A stretch of DNA of 64,000 nt, taken from Microcebus murinus. Lineage: Eukaryota; Chordata; Mammalia; Primates; Cheirogaleidae. The notes beneath the pieces are model-generated. The model was given only the letters and a program-made list of their open reading frames with translations, did no database searches and was not told the origin of the DNA. The translations under genes were made by a program, and so were the position numbers. The stretch covers positions 1,934,501 to 1,998,500 of the forward strand of contig NC_134119.1 in the NCBI RefSeq assembly GCF_040939455.1. The letters run 5' to 3'. Position 1 is the first letter of the stretch; each line of letters begins with the position of its first letter. Positions 10,846 to 22,180 of the stretch are shown here, in pieces.

Positions 10846-13840
10846 ATAATTAGTGCTCAGCCTCATGCTCCAATGTCACCGAAGTCATACTCCAATGTCA
10901 CCGAGCAAGGCAAACGCCACCAGCTTTGCCCGGGGACCTGCAGTTCGACTCAACTCCCTGAGCAAGTCAGGTGCCTGCTTCTCTGTGCTCTGTGCGGGCA
11001 CAGGGGGGGAGTGGGCGGCAGGCCTGGCGCGGCTCTGTGTTCACGGAACACCACCTGGCCTCCCATTGCCGAAAGGGTCCACTTGGAGATCTCCGCTTGG
11101 GAGATTTGGAGGCAACTCCCGCGTCACCTGGCTGGTGCCTGTCACCCACTAGCTTGGGGGGGAGGGTCCTGGCGGGACCCAGTGTGAACACGGCTCTGTC
11201 CACCATCCTGCACTCAGGTGTGGGGAGGACCCGCCATGCCGAGCTTGGGCCCCATGGCACCCACAATGAGCGCCGTAGTGCGCCCCTTGGCCACTCGCCC
11301 GGGACAGGGACGGACCTCAGTCCCAGCCCAGGAGTTCCGGGAGGAGCAGCGCCCTCTCTCCCCCACGAAACCCACCAGGCGAGGAGCCCCCTCTCCCCCT
11401 GCCTGGGGCAGGAGGTGCGGAGAGCCTGCCCAGGGCCAAGTGTGTGGAACCCAGGCTACAGGCCGAAACCACGGCGTAAGGCGTGGCACCGATGAGAGAA
11501 ACGGCATTCTCAGTGATGGTGGCTAATGCCAGCACGATCTCGGGCGTTGTTCCCTGTCACCCACGGCTCAGACTTCCAACGGGACAGCAAACATGGGACG
11601 AGATGGGGCAGAGGGGCAGCTGACCCCTAGGCAAGCATCTCTGGCCGGCCCCCCCCCCTGCCTGTGAATGGCTCCAGGTCCCGGGAGCCACGAGTCCCCG
11701 GAGGTCACTGGTACGTGTGGAAAACTGGGAGCTGTCATTTTTTCTCTTTGATGAGCCATGAGCTGAATTCCTGTAACCTTCACTCATGGCTCGAAGTTCA
11801 GCCAGGCAGGGGGACGTGAGAACACCCCCGGTTATTTTGCATTGATGGGAAGAGAAAGCTGACAGCTTCGCCTGGTGAAACCGCAGAATCTTACGGCACA
11901 GGGACCTCCGACAGAACCGCAGCGTCGCAGCGTGCTAGAGAACCTGGGTCTGCCCGGCTCATCTCCGTGCCGACCGCCCCGCTGCCCGGCACGGTCGAGC
12001 AGCGTCTTTGTCTCTGGCTGGGAAAGGACCCCTCGTCCCCTCCAGGGGCGGATCACACAGGGAACAGGCCGGGGAACAACTCTGCCCTGCCGGGTGACAG
12101 CCGGCGGGGAGGGTCCGGGACCACCTTGACTCCAGGGGAGCTGGGCCGGGCGGGGAAAGACGCTCAAGCAGGCCTGGCGGGCGGTGGCAGGGTGGGGCGG
12201 CCGCGTGGGCTTGGTGGAGGGAGGGCCGTCGGGAGGGATGAGACAGCGAGAGAGGAAGACAAGCGTTCTCTGCTCACGGCTCTGCCACAGGCGGGTTTGC
12301 GTCTAAGCTGGTGGGGAGGGGGGAAACGGTGAGAAACGGTAATTGCTCGGAGACGCATCCTGGTCCTGAGCGTCCTCCATTCTCCCGGGGCTGCCAGGGG
12401 CCACCGCCTGGGGATTTAATCAACCGAGGCAGAGCCACCGCCTCCCCCGAGTGGGCTTCAGGACCAGAGGCGTCCCCGTGAGGCCAGCCCGCCGACGCCA
12501 CCCAGCCTTCCCGGGACCCGAGACCCGTCCACGGCCGTGGCCACGGTCAGAGATCCAGCTCAGCTGCCATGGACCACGATTACGTCTCTTCCTTATGCAG
12601 GTGCAGCCGCACGCAAAACCCAGCGCACAGACCCCTGTGCGGGTGCCCGGTGGGCACCTTCCACCTCCCGAATTCTCCGTGCCGCCCTGGGTTTCCTCCT
12701 GCTCTCTGCTGTTGCAATGACATTCTCGTCCGGCATTAACAATCAGTAAGCCTCCCAAGACCCCGGAGTCCGGCTCACGGGGCCAACTGTGGATTTGTGT
12801 TTTCAGTCTTCCCAGCGCACCGGCCGGGGGCACGCTGGCCGCCAGAGACGCTCACGCACCGCACGGCCCGGCCGCTAAATTCACCCCCACTCCTGAGCAC
12901 CCCGGACTTGGGCAGCACACCTCGGGTCCTCACTGTGCCCTGGTCCGGCTCAGGCGCTGCCGCAGTGACGACCTGGGGCCCTGTTTACCCAGCGGGGAGG
13001 GGGCCGCAGAGCCCCAGCAGGGCCCCGAGATGATGGAGCCAGCACCAGCTTCGCCCCACCTGTCCCGTGTTTGAGTTTATCGGGATCGCATCTGTGCACG
13101 GTTGCGTACACGGCCACAGCTGACGTCTGATGGAATCTGCCACAGGAGGGCCCAGCACGCCGGCTGCCGCCACGTCCCCTGGTGCTATCAGCGGCACGGG
13201 CGGTCCCTGGGTGCAGGGCGGGTCCCTGACTCCAGCACAAGCCTCTTGGTGGAGCAACAGGGCCAGAGAGTCCTTGCAGGATGCGGGGGCCAGTGGCTCC
13301 CTCCATTGCCCTGGGGACGGCCATGCTTGTCATGTGACCATGCGGACGCCACCCCCATCAAGCACACCCAGAGTGACCCCATGGGGTTGCGGTTATGCCC
13401 CAGGACCCCTCTCCAAGCCTAAGTTCCAGGTACTGTCCGTCCCGGCCGGGGGTTAATAACAGGGATGCTCTTTCTGCTCCTGAAATGCCAGCCAGGCGAC
13501 ATGTCCAGGAAAACCATCCCGTTCTCAACTTTAGTCTCTGAAAGGAGCAACCCTCAAGCCAAATGCCAAAGTGAGTCAAGGGTGCGGAGCAGTCAGGAGC
13601 TGTGTGGAACCAGGACCTCCCCCTGCAGGAAGCGGGCGGGTCCCATGCGCCTCAGTGCCGTCACCTGGGTCTGGGGTGCAGGTGAAAGAGGACCCCCCCC
13701 ACCCCCAGGGGCTCTCTGCCCCGAGGCAGGGTTCTGCCCAAGGGTAAGACCTGACCTGCAAAGGGGACCCCGGGAAAGGGCTGTTCCGGGAGGTCCGAGC
13801 TTCTGGAAGGAAGCGACACAGATCAAGCCCAAGGCATCAA
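10846..13840. other. Three kb of GC-rich unique sequence
   Basis: No recognised gene, RNA or transposable element. A local duplication, 'tcaccgaagtcatactccaa' / 'tccaatgtcaccgagcaag', lies near 10870-10905. Many overlapping frames on both strands carry no family signature. Confidence 0.45.
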
Positions 13841-14975
13841 TTAACCCTAACCCTAACCCTGACCCTGACCCTAACAGACCTGTACACACGTGCATACAAA
13901 CTGCTTCTCCTGCTGGACACAGACTGCATGAGGGTTAACCCGAACCCTGACCCTAAGGCTAACACACCTGTACACACGTGTACACAAACTGCTTCTCCTG
14001 CTGGACACAGACTGCATGAGGGTTAACCTTAATCCTGACCCTAAGGCTAACACACCTCTACACACGTGTACACAAACTACTTCTCCTGTTGGTCACAGAC
14101 TGCATGAGGGTTAACCTTAGTCCTGACCCTAAGGCTAACACACCTGTACACACGTGTACACAAACTGCTTCTCCTACTGGACACAGACTGCATGAGGGTT
14201 AACCTTAGTCCTGACCCTAAGATAACACACCTGTACACACGTGTACACAAACTGCTTCTCCTGGTGGACACAGACTGCATGAGGGTTAACCTTAATCCTG
14301 ACCCTAAGGATAACACACCTGTACACACATGTACACAAACTGCTTCTCCTGCTGTACACAGACTGCATGAGGGTTAACCTTAGTCCTGACCCTAAGGCTA
14401 ACACACCTGTACACATGTGTACACAAACTGCTTCTCTTGCTGGACACAGACTGCATGAGGGTTAACCTTAATCCTGACCCTAACACTAACACACCTGTAC
14501 ACACATGTACCCAAACAGCTTCTCCTGCTGGTCACAGACTGCATGAGGGTTAACCTTACTCCTGACCCTAAGGCTAACACACCTGTACACATGTGTACAT
14601 AAACTGCTTCTCCTGGTGGACACAGACTGCATGAGGGTTAACCTTAGTCCTGACCCTAAGGCTAACACACCTGTACACACGTGTACACAAACTGCTTCTC
14701 CTGCTGGACACAGACTGCATGAGGGTTAACCTTAATCCTGACCCTAAGGCTAACACACCTGTACACGCGTGTACACAAACGGCTTCTCCTGCTGGACACA
14801 GACTGCATGAGGGTTAACCTTAATCCTGACCCTAAGGCTAACACACCTGTACACGCGTGTACACAAACTGCTTCTCCTGCTGGACACAGACTGCATGAGG
14901 GTTAACCCTAACCTTGACCCTGAGACACCTGTACACGCGTGTACACAGAGTGCTTCTCCTGCTGGACACAGACTG
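13841..14975. repeat. About 88-bp minisatellite with telomere-like motifs
   Basis: Roughly 12.5 copies of a unit of about 85-91 bp. The anchor 'ctgcatgagggttaac' recurs near 13924, 14012, 14100, 14188, 14276, 14365, 14453, 14541, 14627, 14717, 14805 and 14893. Each unit has a telomere-like part ('gggttaacc', 'ctgaccctaaggctaac'), a near-palindrome 'gtacacacgtgtac' (perfect as 'gtacacgcgtgtac' or 'gtacacatgtgtac' in some units) and 'ctgcttctcctgctggaca'. The left edge (13842-13876) is a near-perfect run of CCCTAA/CCCTGA hexamers. Minus-strand frames through the array are repeat artefacts. Confidence 0.95.
13842..13876 (-). repeat. Short interstitial telomere-like repeat
   Basis: About five to six consecutive CCCTAA / CCCTGA units, C-rich on the plus strand, form the left edge of the minisatellite. 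The orientation would suit an array whose telomere lay to the left, but this is only a short internal tract. Confidence 0.75.
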
Positions 14976-15640
14976 TGGGAGGCCTGCTCATTAAAGCAGA
15001 ATTATGGTCGCGTCATGCCTTCTCTGGAACCGTTTGCGACGCCCCGCCCCGTCGCAGGCCCTGGGCATCTATCACTGTTTTGCTGCATTTGTTTTAGAGA
15101 TAGCGGCTTGTTTTGCCGATAACTCCTGATGCGTAAAAGCACCATAGTAACCACTCGTCTTGCTGTAGCAGGCAACAGCAGCATAAATCCAGTGCTGAGA
15201 GAGGACCTGCTAGTTAAAGCCACTCGTGTTTTACCTGGAAAACGGCCGTGGCCTTCTAGGCTGAGGGCCTCAGGTCTGCAACGACGACCACATTGATGCA
15301 AACAATGGTAGCTTCGTCAGGAAACAGCACCAGAACCAGGAGGCCTCGTCCTGCAGGACCAGCCCCTGCTGCTCCAGAGCACTGGTGTCTCGCAAGACAA
15401 AGGAAGCCCAGGAATGTTCCAGAAGGACGACGCTAGAGGCAGGACAATGAGTGCAGGGACTGATTGTGGGTGGCGTCCTGATGGGGGGGGGTGGCCACAT
15501 AGGACGTTATCCGGGAAAACGGGCAAACCTGGGACACGTGGGAGGGATGTGAGTCTGGCATCGTCATACGTGTCCTGACTTTAGTAACCGTGCTGTGGTT
15601 CGGTGAAGGAACCTCCTGTTCTTAGGAAATACGCCCCGAG
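14976..15640. other. Unassigned unique sequence
   Basis: Mixed composition; nothing recognised apart from a G8 run near 15484. Confidence 0.4.
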
Positions 15641-15720
15641 GTAACTAGGGGTGAGAGGTGAGATAGCTATAAATAACTCTCAAATGATTGAGGAAAAATA
15701 TTGTTTGTATTTTAAGAAAG

Positions 15721-15812
15721 ACGACAGAGACAGAGAAACAGAAATGGATAAGAGACAGAGAGACAGAGACAGAGACGGACAGAGACAGGAAGACAGAGAC
15801 AGAGAGGGAGAC
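15721..15812 (+). repeat. (GACAGA)n simple repeat
   Basis: Purine-rich imperfect GACAGA/GAGACA repeats. Translated, they give an Asp-Arg-rich string (frame 15651-15911 plus) that is not a gene. Confidence 0.85.
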
Positions 15813-15961
15813 AATGCAGGCCCCACCCCGTGTGGACACAGGGAAGTAACAGGTGTAGTGTCAGTGAAGAAAATAACAGATTTCTTTGTCCTATGCTTGC
15901 TGCTCCTCTAAGCCTGAACTTATTTCCCAATAAGAGTGAAAAATGGCCATCAGAGAAGACG

Positions 15962-16140
15962 GCAAGCCGCATTAGCGGAGCACCTACTGCGTGCCAGGCA
16001 GTGTTCCGAAAACTCCCCGTCTCTCATTTAATCACCGCGGCCACCCGAGGAGGTGAGGGGCTGGGAGGCCACCTTGCGGCCCGTGCGGGAAGGCCAGCGG
16101 CTCACCCACAGCAGGACTCCAGCCGGGTCTTTGTGGCCCA
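15962..16140 (-). mobile_element. MIR SINE (reverse)
   Basis: 'gagcacctactgcgtgccag', 'gcagtgttccgaaaactcc', 'ctcatttaatcaccgcgg' and 'gaggaggtgaggggctggga' follow the reverse complement of MIR from its 3' end through the core. Diverged and non-functional. Confidence 0.75.
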
Positions 16141-17088
16141 TTGCATGCCTGCCCGGCTGCCCGCAGGACCCACGCAGGCCAGTGGACCTTCGACTGGGCA
16201 CCCAGCTCAGATTTCAGGTTTGGGCTTCCCTCTGCCGAACCCTGATCGAGGTCCTGCCACATGCGGGCACTGGAGGTGCGCTGGTGACCACGCAGAAAGG
16301 ACACTGCCTCTTCTGCTGCAGTGCAACTAAACACGCATGTGCTACGCAGAGAACAGAGATGGACACGGCGGCCAGAGGGTCCTGAGTCCCAGAGAGGGGG
16401 TTCCGGTCTAAGTAAGGGGGCCAGGGAAGGTCCTGCTACGGTGGCAGCTTCCGCAGGGGTGCAGCAGCGAGCTGTGCAAAGGCTGGGCCCCTGGGGGACC
16501 CGCAGCATGGCAGGTGACGGCCCCAGCTCTCAGCCACACGGGCGGTGACAGGCTCTGCTTCACGTTAGGCCCCAGAGCAGCACCCCCGCCCCGCCGGCCC
16601 TCGCCGGGTGTGAACACGTGGCCTCACAGGAAGAGAAGGACCAGGAGCAAATGTCTCGCGACGGTGGGCACCCCCCGAGCAGGCAGGCAGGGCGGCGGGC
16701 TGGAGGCAGATTCCACGGCCGCCCCGCCCGTGGACCCACAGGGCTCCTCTGCGAGCGGCAGAACCAGAAGCTGATTCCTCACCCAGCGGGGTCCACCTTT
16801 GGAAAACAGCCCCTTCCACGCCGCTCTCCTGGAGCCAGCAAGAAGGCTCCGGAAACACAAGCAGAGCCGCCACCAGCAGCGCTGAGTTCCCCAGAGCCCA
16901 CGTCTGGGTTTCACAGGCCACCAAAGGCCGTGCCTGGTGCAGAGGGAAACAGCCGGAGAAAGTAGGAGCCGCTCGCTCCCCACGGACCCCTCCCCCGTGA
17001 GCCGAGACCCCCTCGGGTGTCAGGAGCAGCGCGGATTCAGGGACCCGGTCCCGGACACGGGGCGCCCGGACATCACGCGACAGCTGCA
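16141..17088. other. GC-rich sequence; possible second MIR trace
   Basis: 16243-16330 ('gaggtcctgccacatgcggg' and following) has the word order of another reverse MIR/L2-type SINE but is too decayed to call. The remainder is unassigned. Confidence 0.35.
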
Positions 17089-17212
17089 TCTGCTAACGTG
17101 CGATAATTCACTTACCCACGATTTACATATAAAGGCGGCTTATTTAACTTTTTAAATTAAAGCTTAAAAGCCCTTAATTAAAACAATAAATCAGAGCACT
17201 AATCCCTCGGCG
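17089..17212. promoter_or_regulatory. AT-rich island at the edge of a CpG cluster
   Basis: About 120 bp containing 'cgataattcacttacc', 'tttaaattaaagctt' and 'cccttaattaaaac', with several homeodomain-type TTAATT cores. It directly precedes a CpG-dense segment. This juxtaposition could mark a regulatory element or distal promoter; that is inference. Confidence 0.35.
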
Positions 17213-17570
17213 AGGTGGGAGCAGCCGGAGCAGATTCCGCGCGGCTCTGCGCTGCCCAAACGCGGGTCCAAATGGCAGCACCGCGGGGACGCTCCCCTCG
17301 GCAGGCCCGGCGGCTGGGCCAGCGCGGCTGCCCCGAGCTCCGACCCCGCTGGGACCTGCCGGTCCGGGTGGACAGAGGCCGCACCAGGGAGACCTCCGGT
17401 TTCCCAGGCACCGGTTGCCCTGAGGCTCAGAGAAGCCACCGGCCGGCGCCACACACGGAGGCGGCCCCTCTCGCTCGGGAGCCGCGTGGGTCCAGACTCC
17501 CAGACGGCGTCGCCTCCATCCTGGTCACGGCCACTGCCCTGAGAAAGGCAGCGTCGGCCGCTGGCGCCCA
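17213..17570. promoter_or_regulatory. CpG-dense segment
   Basis: High CpG frequency across about 350 bp ('gattccgcgcggctctgcgc', 'cagcaccgcggggacgctcc', 'ggctgggccagcgcggctg'). It is not attached to any recognisable first exon. It could be a CpG island or simply GC-rich subtelomeric matrix. Confidence 0.35.
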
Positions 17571-18290
17571 GAGAAGGGCTGACTCGCGGCACAGGAAGGA
17601 CCGCGTGGACCTGCAGGTTTGCCTGTCGCTCCTTCCTGTCCGTGTGACCCAGCAGTGTTGGCAGACGTTTCCCTGAAGGGCCGGAGAGTCAGCGTTTTCA
17701 GCTTTGCTGCTAAACCCGTCTCTGTCGCTGCTCGGCTCTGCCACTTTAGCCCAAAGCGGCCACAGACAGCGGCAACCAAACGGCACGGCTGGACTGCGAT
17801 AAAATGCTCCGGTGGCCGCAGACCTGGGGGACCTGTGCCTCCAGCACTACGGACAGCGGACGCCCAGTGAGCGTGGCAGTGGCTCGGGGTGACCACGTGG
17901 GGGCCGGCTTTTGGTGACAGAGGTGGGCACAGGCAGAGGACCTGCAGTGCCCTTGGGGACATTTTCTTGGTGCTGCCATCACGGTGCTCTCAGGGTCTCC
18001 CCAAACACGGTCACTACACCCACTTCCTTCGCCCACTCACCACACACCCACTGAGCTCCCCTGCGCTGGGCGGGGCACCGTGCGGAGGGGAGGAGGCGCA
18101 GGGGCCGCGGTCCGGTGCAGGGACAGAGGACGGCCACCAACCCCAGAGAGTGGTGAAATTCTCCCTTCTGTCCCTTCAGCATTAGAAACAAGAGAACGGA
18201 TTTAAGAGGATTTAAGAGGTTACTACACTTCTGCCCCTTCTGCCCTACGTGGACTTCTTCACGGCGCTGACGGCTTTGAACAAGCGCAAC
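17571..18290. other. Unassigned GC-rich sequence
   Basis: No gene, RNA or element recognised. Confidence 0.4.
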
Positions 18291-18900
18291 GGGAGTGGGG
18301 ACGCATTTAGGCACATCTGCGGCCACCGTGAGGTTCCACAAGGACGGACCTAGATTGGGGACAAACTCCCCCATGGGCGGGGCTCCTAATATGAACTATG
18401 GAGTCTTCTCCCTTCTCTTGGACACAGAGGAGAATCATGTTGGCTCAGACCAAAAGCCACCACCAGCTAAGTGGGGTGAGAGAGATTACCGTTTCATTTT
18501 TAACCAATATTCACCATTTGCCCAAGTCTGATATTACCACATTAGCAAAAAACTTGCTCAGAATTTAATGAAAATGAGTCAGTAAAATTCCAACTGGAGA
18601 GCGCAGCCGTTCTCATTCCAGCCGGCAATCTCAGCGCCAGCCCCAGCCTACTACGGAACCATTTTATTGTCACAGCTGGAAATTTGTTTTGAATTACCTT
18701 GACAATAATACAGCCGTGCATTTAGCGACGGCGGCGTGCACAGCTAATGGATCTCGGAGGCCTCATTCCCGAGGCCAGAGCTGCGCAGTCAGCGTGTAGC
18801 TGGGACCGCGACGCTCCGGCAGCACGGGATGGCCCGCGTTTGTCTTTGCGTGATTAAAGCGCAGGTAGATGCACGTCAACGCTGTTAACAAGACTTTGCG
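18291..18900. promoter_or_regulatory. Candidate conserved non-coding element
   Basis: Non-repeat sequence with an AT-rich core at 18480-18740. It contains 'gaaaatgagtcag' (AP-1-like), 'cacagctgg' (E-box CAGCTG), 'ttttgaattacc', 'gacaataatac' (SOX-like ACAATA) and 'gctaatgg' (TAAT). The mixture of clustered sites and low CpG in the core is enhancer-like. Conservation is not testable here. Confidence 0.4.
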
Positions 18901-19559
18901 GGTTCCCGCAGAGCCGCCCGTCCGAGACAGCCCCAAGCAGCCGGCAGGAGCTCTGGCTCCCGTGCCCTGGGGTCCAAGCGTGTCCGAAGAGCAAGGCGGG
19001 GCTGCTAAAACAAAGACGCGATTTGGAGCAGGACTGCAAGAGAGCAGCGATTTTGCTCACGGATCTTCTCTCTTCCCATTCCCTTAAGCCATCCGCGCTG
19101 CCGTCGTCCCGCTGCTCCTCGGTTGATACGGAACGGAGCCTACGGTGAGCAGACCGGGGCCGGCGTGCCCGGGTTTGCTTCCCGCTCCACGGCAACTGCG
19201 GAATCCAATTTGCTTTTGCGTGATGTCCAGTTGTCTCAGTCAAAGTCGGGCCAGACCTGAGAGCCCCTAGGATGGACCGCCGGTCCACAAAGCCCCAAGC
19301 CCCATCGCACCTGCCACCTGGCTCTGTGACCCGTCCCACAGGCGGGCGGCCACTCCCACCTGCCCACTCGCCGCGGCTGCCCTGTGGGCAGTGTCGGGTC
19401 ACCGCGACAGCGCTCCTGCGGCCGCAGTACTTACTCTCTGGTCCTTTGCGGGAGACATTTCTGTTCGGGTCGCTGAGCCCTCTCCTCCGGAACCGTCCCG
19501 CCCTTTCGCTGGGAGCTCACGGTTCTTGGGACGCCTGCTCGCTCGTGCACGTGGCTCCA
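18901..19559. other. GC-rich unassigned sequence
   Basis: No feature recognised. Confidence 0.4.
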
Positions 19560-19705
19560 GGAAGGGCCCAACAGGAAGGTTAAAACTTAATCAGATTCTC
19601 ACTGACTCATCAAGGGATGACCTTACCCTGGGAAAGCCCCAGAGATAAATTTCTCTTTTGATTAAATTGAAAATCAATTTCCACTGACATTTCTATTCAT
19701 CAGGC
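19560..19705. promoter_or_regulatory. Candidate regulatory element with paired homeodomain sites
   Basis: An AT-rich 145-bp block holds 'cttaatcaga', 'cactgactcatc' (AP-1-like) and the near-symmetric 'ttgattaaattgaaaatcaa' at 19657-19676. The latter is an inverted TTGATTA/AATCAA pair, typical of homeodomain or PBX-type dimer sites. Function is inferred. Confidence 0.35.
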
Positions 19706-20729
19706 CCCAACCTGAGGCCGGGATGGGGCTGCCTCCACGAGCTGGCTGCGCAGTGCCGGGAGGGCGTGCCGCCACGGCTCCCCAGCGCTGCACCCTCCTC
19801 CCCTGGGACAGCCCAGAGGACAACCACGGCCACCTGCCCTGGGGGCAGAGCGCTGGGGACGGCCACCGAGGGCATCCGAGACGCAGGTGGGCTGTGTGCC
19901 TGAGTGGCCTCTGTAATAAGTGGGTTTGGGGCGCAGGCTGCAGACGGCCCGTTGTCGGAGAGGATGCTGCGGAAATCGGGGACGTTCGGCCGCAGCAGGG
20001 CCGCGTGACGGAGAAGAGGCCTCCCGAGGGCCATGTGCGCTCAGCTAAGAAAAACACCCAGTTCACACCTGGGGGACTCTGGCCCTTTCTCTTGAAAGAC
20101 CCGTCCTCTATTCAATGAAAGCCTATGCAGATGGCCCAGGTGTGCTGTGACGACTGTCACACAGGGTCTCTGCACGGAGGACGGTCACCGCGCCCACCCC
20201 TGGGGCCTCCCGCCATGACTTCTTCCTTCTCCACCGTGGAGGGATTCTCCACTGTGCGCTGGATCCTGGCAGCAAAGACACGGGCGCCCGCGGGGGCACA
20301 GCCCCAGCCTGCCCAGGCCCCTGGCCCGAGGGTCTGTGTCCCAGAAAGATCCAGGGCTGCAGACACTGATGCCCAGATGCACGTTCCTGCCGGCAGCTCG
20401 AGCCGCCCCAGGCGTGCTTACGTGGTCACGCGTGCTGCCCACAGACAGGCCGGGAGCCCGTGTTCCTGAGTGGCAGGCGGCTGGGGGCAGGCGGCTGGGG
20501 GCAGGCCCCCCCCCCCGTGGGGTGCAGCGGAACGAGGGGGGTGTAGCTCCGAGCTCGGACACACGCGATGCGGGATCTTTCTCTGACGCCACTTCCAATG
20601 TGTAATCAATCTTCATGGCTGTCCCCGCGGAAGGCACATGGCATCAAGTCGTCACACAACTGCAAACCCGTGCATCCCGTCAGAGGCGGGATTGTGCCGC
20701 ATTTCCTGGAGCGGGGCTGCTGGTTCCTT
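19706..20729. other. GC-rich unassigned sequence; 11-bp poly-C at 20506
   Basis: No gene recognised. A short local duplication of 'ggcaggcggctgggg' precedes an 11-base C-run at 20506-20516. Confidence 0.4.
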
Positions 20730-20935
20730 AAGAGGGTGTGCATTGTTTCTAACAATGAACGTTCTCCGTGATTTAAATAAACTTAATGTGATAAAGGAAT
20801 GTGCTCTGCCCCTCGAACGAGCCCCTAACTCTCCTCTCGGGTCCAATCCATGCGGAATGGAATCGCTGTTTCGGGGGAGTTTCCGAGTGAAGGGTGCGAT
20901 TGTTGATCCATCACATCAACTCCGTCTCAGCCTCT
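20730..20935. promoter_or_regulatory. Candidate conserved non-coding element
   Basis: Non-repeat block with 'gatttaaataaacttaatgt' and the dyad 'gttgatccatcacatcaac' at 20902-20920 (arms GTTGAT/ATCAAC, 7-bp spacer). It resembles paired HNF/CUX/PBX-type GAT(C/T) sites. Unproven. Confidence 0.35.
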
Positions 20936-21684
20936 GCACAAACGGCCGCCGAGGTGGATACATCACAAAGACGAGAGGCGGCTGTGTGTCCTCCAGGAGG
21001 GCAGGACGTCGGGCAAACAGACCCGGCTGCGCTCGGGGCGGCGGGGAGGACAAGCCCCCCCACCCCACGGCGTCCTGCCCCGGCCGTGGGTCAGCCCGGC
21101 CCACCCAGGCCTTGACCCTAAAGGAACCACCCGAGAGCAAGAGGGAGAAACAGACCTGGTGGTTTGCAGATACACCCTAGCTCTGTCTTCAGAGGAAAGC
21201 TCACAGCCCTGGGCACGTCACTCCTCTCGGAGGGAATGTGTCTCAGGATCCCGACTGTGCACATCTGATACACGTATGTGCAGAGTGTGACACGGCAACA
21301 GCAGCGCAGCTTTGGGACCCGCTCGGGACAGGTGGCAGGGAGACCGAATCTGAGAAGTTCACAGCTCCGACCCGCGTGGTCACAGTGGAGAAGGCACCGT
21401 CAGGGGCTGGCGAGGCCGGGGAGCAGCTGGGGGCGGCGGGGTCTGTATCCGCTCCCCTTCTTGCTCTCGGCTCAGCCTGGGGTCACAGCGCTGTTTCTCA
21501 GACCGGGAACCCAGGAACACGGCTCCTTGCCGCACGCCACGGAGCAGCGAGTGATGCTGCCCATCTCTGGGGCGAGACGCACTCGCAGAGCCGTGGGTGG
21601 AGAGAGCACAATCCCACCGGGCTCCACCCTGCGACGCCTCCCACCGCCTGTCCCCAGAGAGCCGCGGCCGCCTGCAATTTCCCG
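20936..21684. other. GC-rich unassigned sequence
   Basis: 21205-21300 has faint MIR-like order ('ccctgggcacgtcactcctc') but is not callable. Nothing else is seen. Confidence 0.35.
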
Positions 21685-22180
21685 TGACAAGATATTAATA
21701 CTCAGCTCCTGCTTCCTGAAGGTTCCGCTCCGTTATCTTCCCGATTCATTTCCCCGAACGAGCCCTCTTCACCCACCGGCTCAATGACAATATTCCAATC
21801 ACCTGCCCATCCCTGTAGTACTCCAATCCCTCCTTTCTTCATTTCCTAATCTGCGCTGTTTCTTTCTAGAAGAATAAGAGTCGGGGAGTACCGGTTACCT
21901 GTTCTTTAAAATCCTCCGGGGTTGGGCTGTGTAATCAGGAGCCCCTAATTTCCGAATTGCTTAAAAACGGGTGCTTTTAGAGGCAATTTATTTGCTGCAC
22001 CCTGAGAATTTAAGTTTCTGTAAACATGCTTTAATTTTTTAATAATGTTTTAAGCCACTAAAACGCAATTCATTTGAATAAAATGTTGCCTCGAGAACTT
22101 CACTTGATAGTTTAATATTTAATTTTAAAATATTCTGGAGCTGTATGTAATGGGGAGGGATTAATCTCAGCGTCTGGAAC
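21685..22180. promoter_or_regulatory. Candidate conserved non-coding element, about 0.5 kb
   Basis: Strongly AT-rich non-repeat sequence with many TAAT/ATTA and TTTAAT cores ('gatattaatactc', 'gtgtaatcagg', 'cccctaatttccgaattgc', 'tagtttaatatttaatttt', 'gggattaatctc'). It is one of the largest AT islands in the window and contrasts sharply with 65-70% GC-like flanks (by eye). Enhancer-type function is inferred. Confidence 0.4.

Noticed and set aside
13842..13876. True chromosome end
   Set aside because: Only five or six hexamers, with complex sequence on both sides; an interstitial tract.
15651..15911. Arg/Asp-rich 86-codon protein
   Set aside because: Translation of the GACAGA repeat.
16243..16330. 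Second MIR
   Set aside because: Only the word order is suggestive; too diverged to support.
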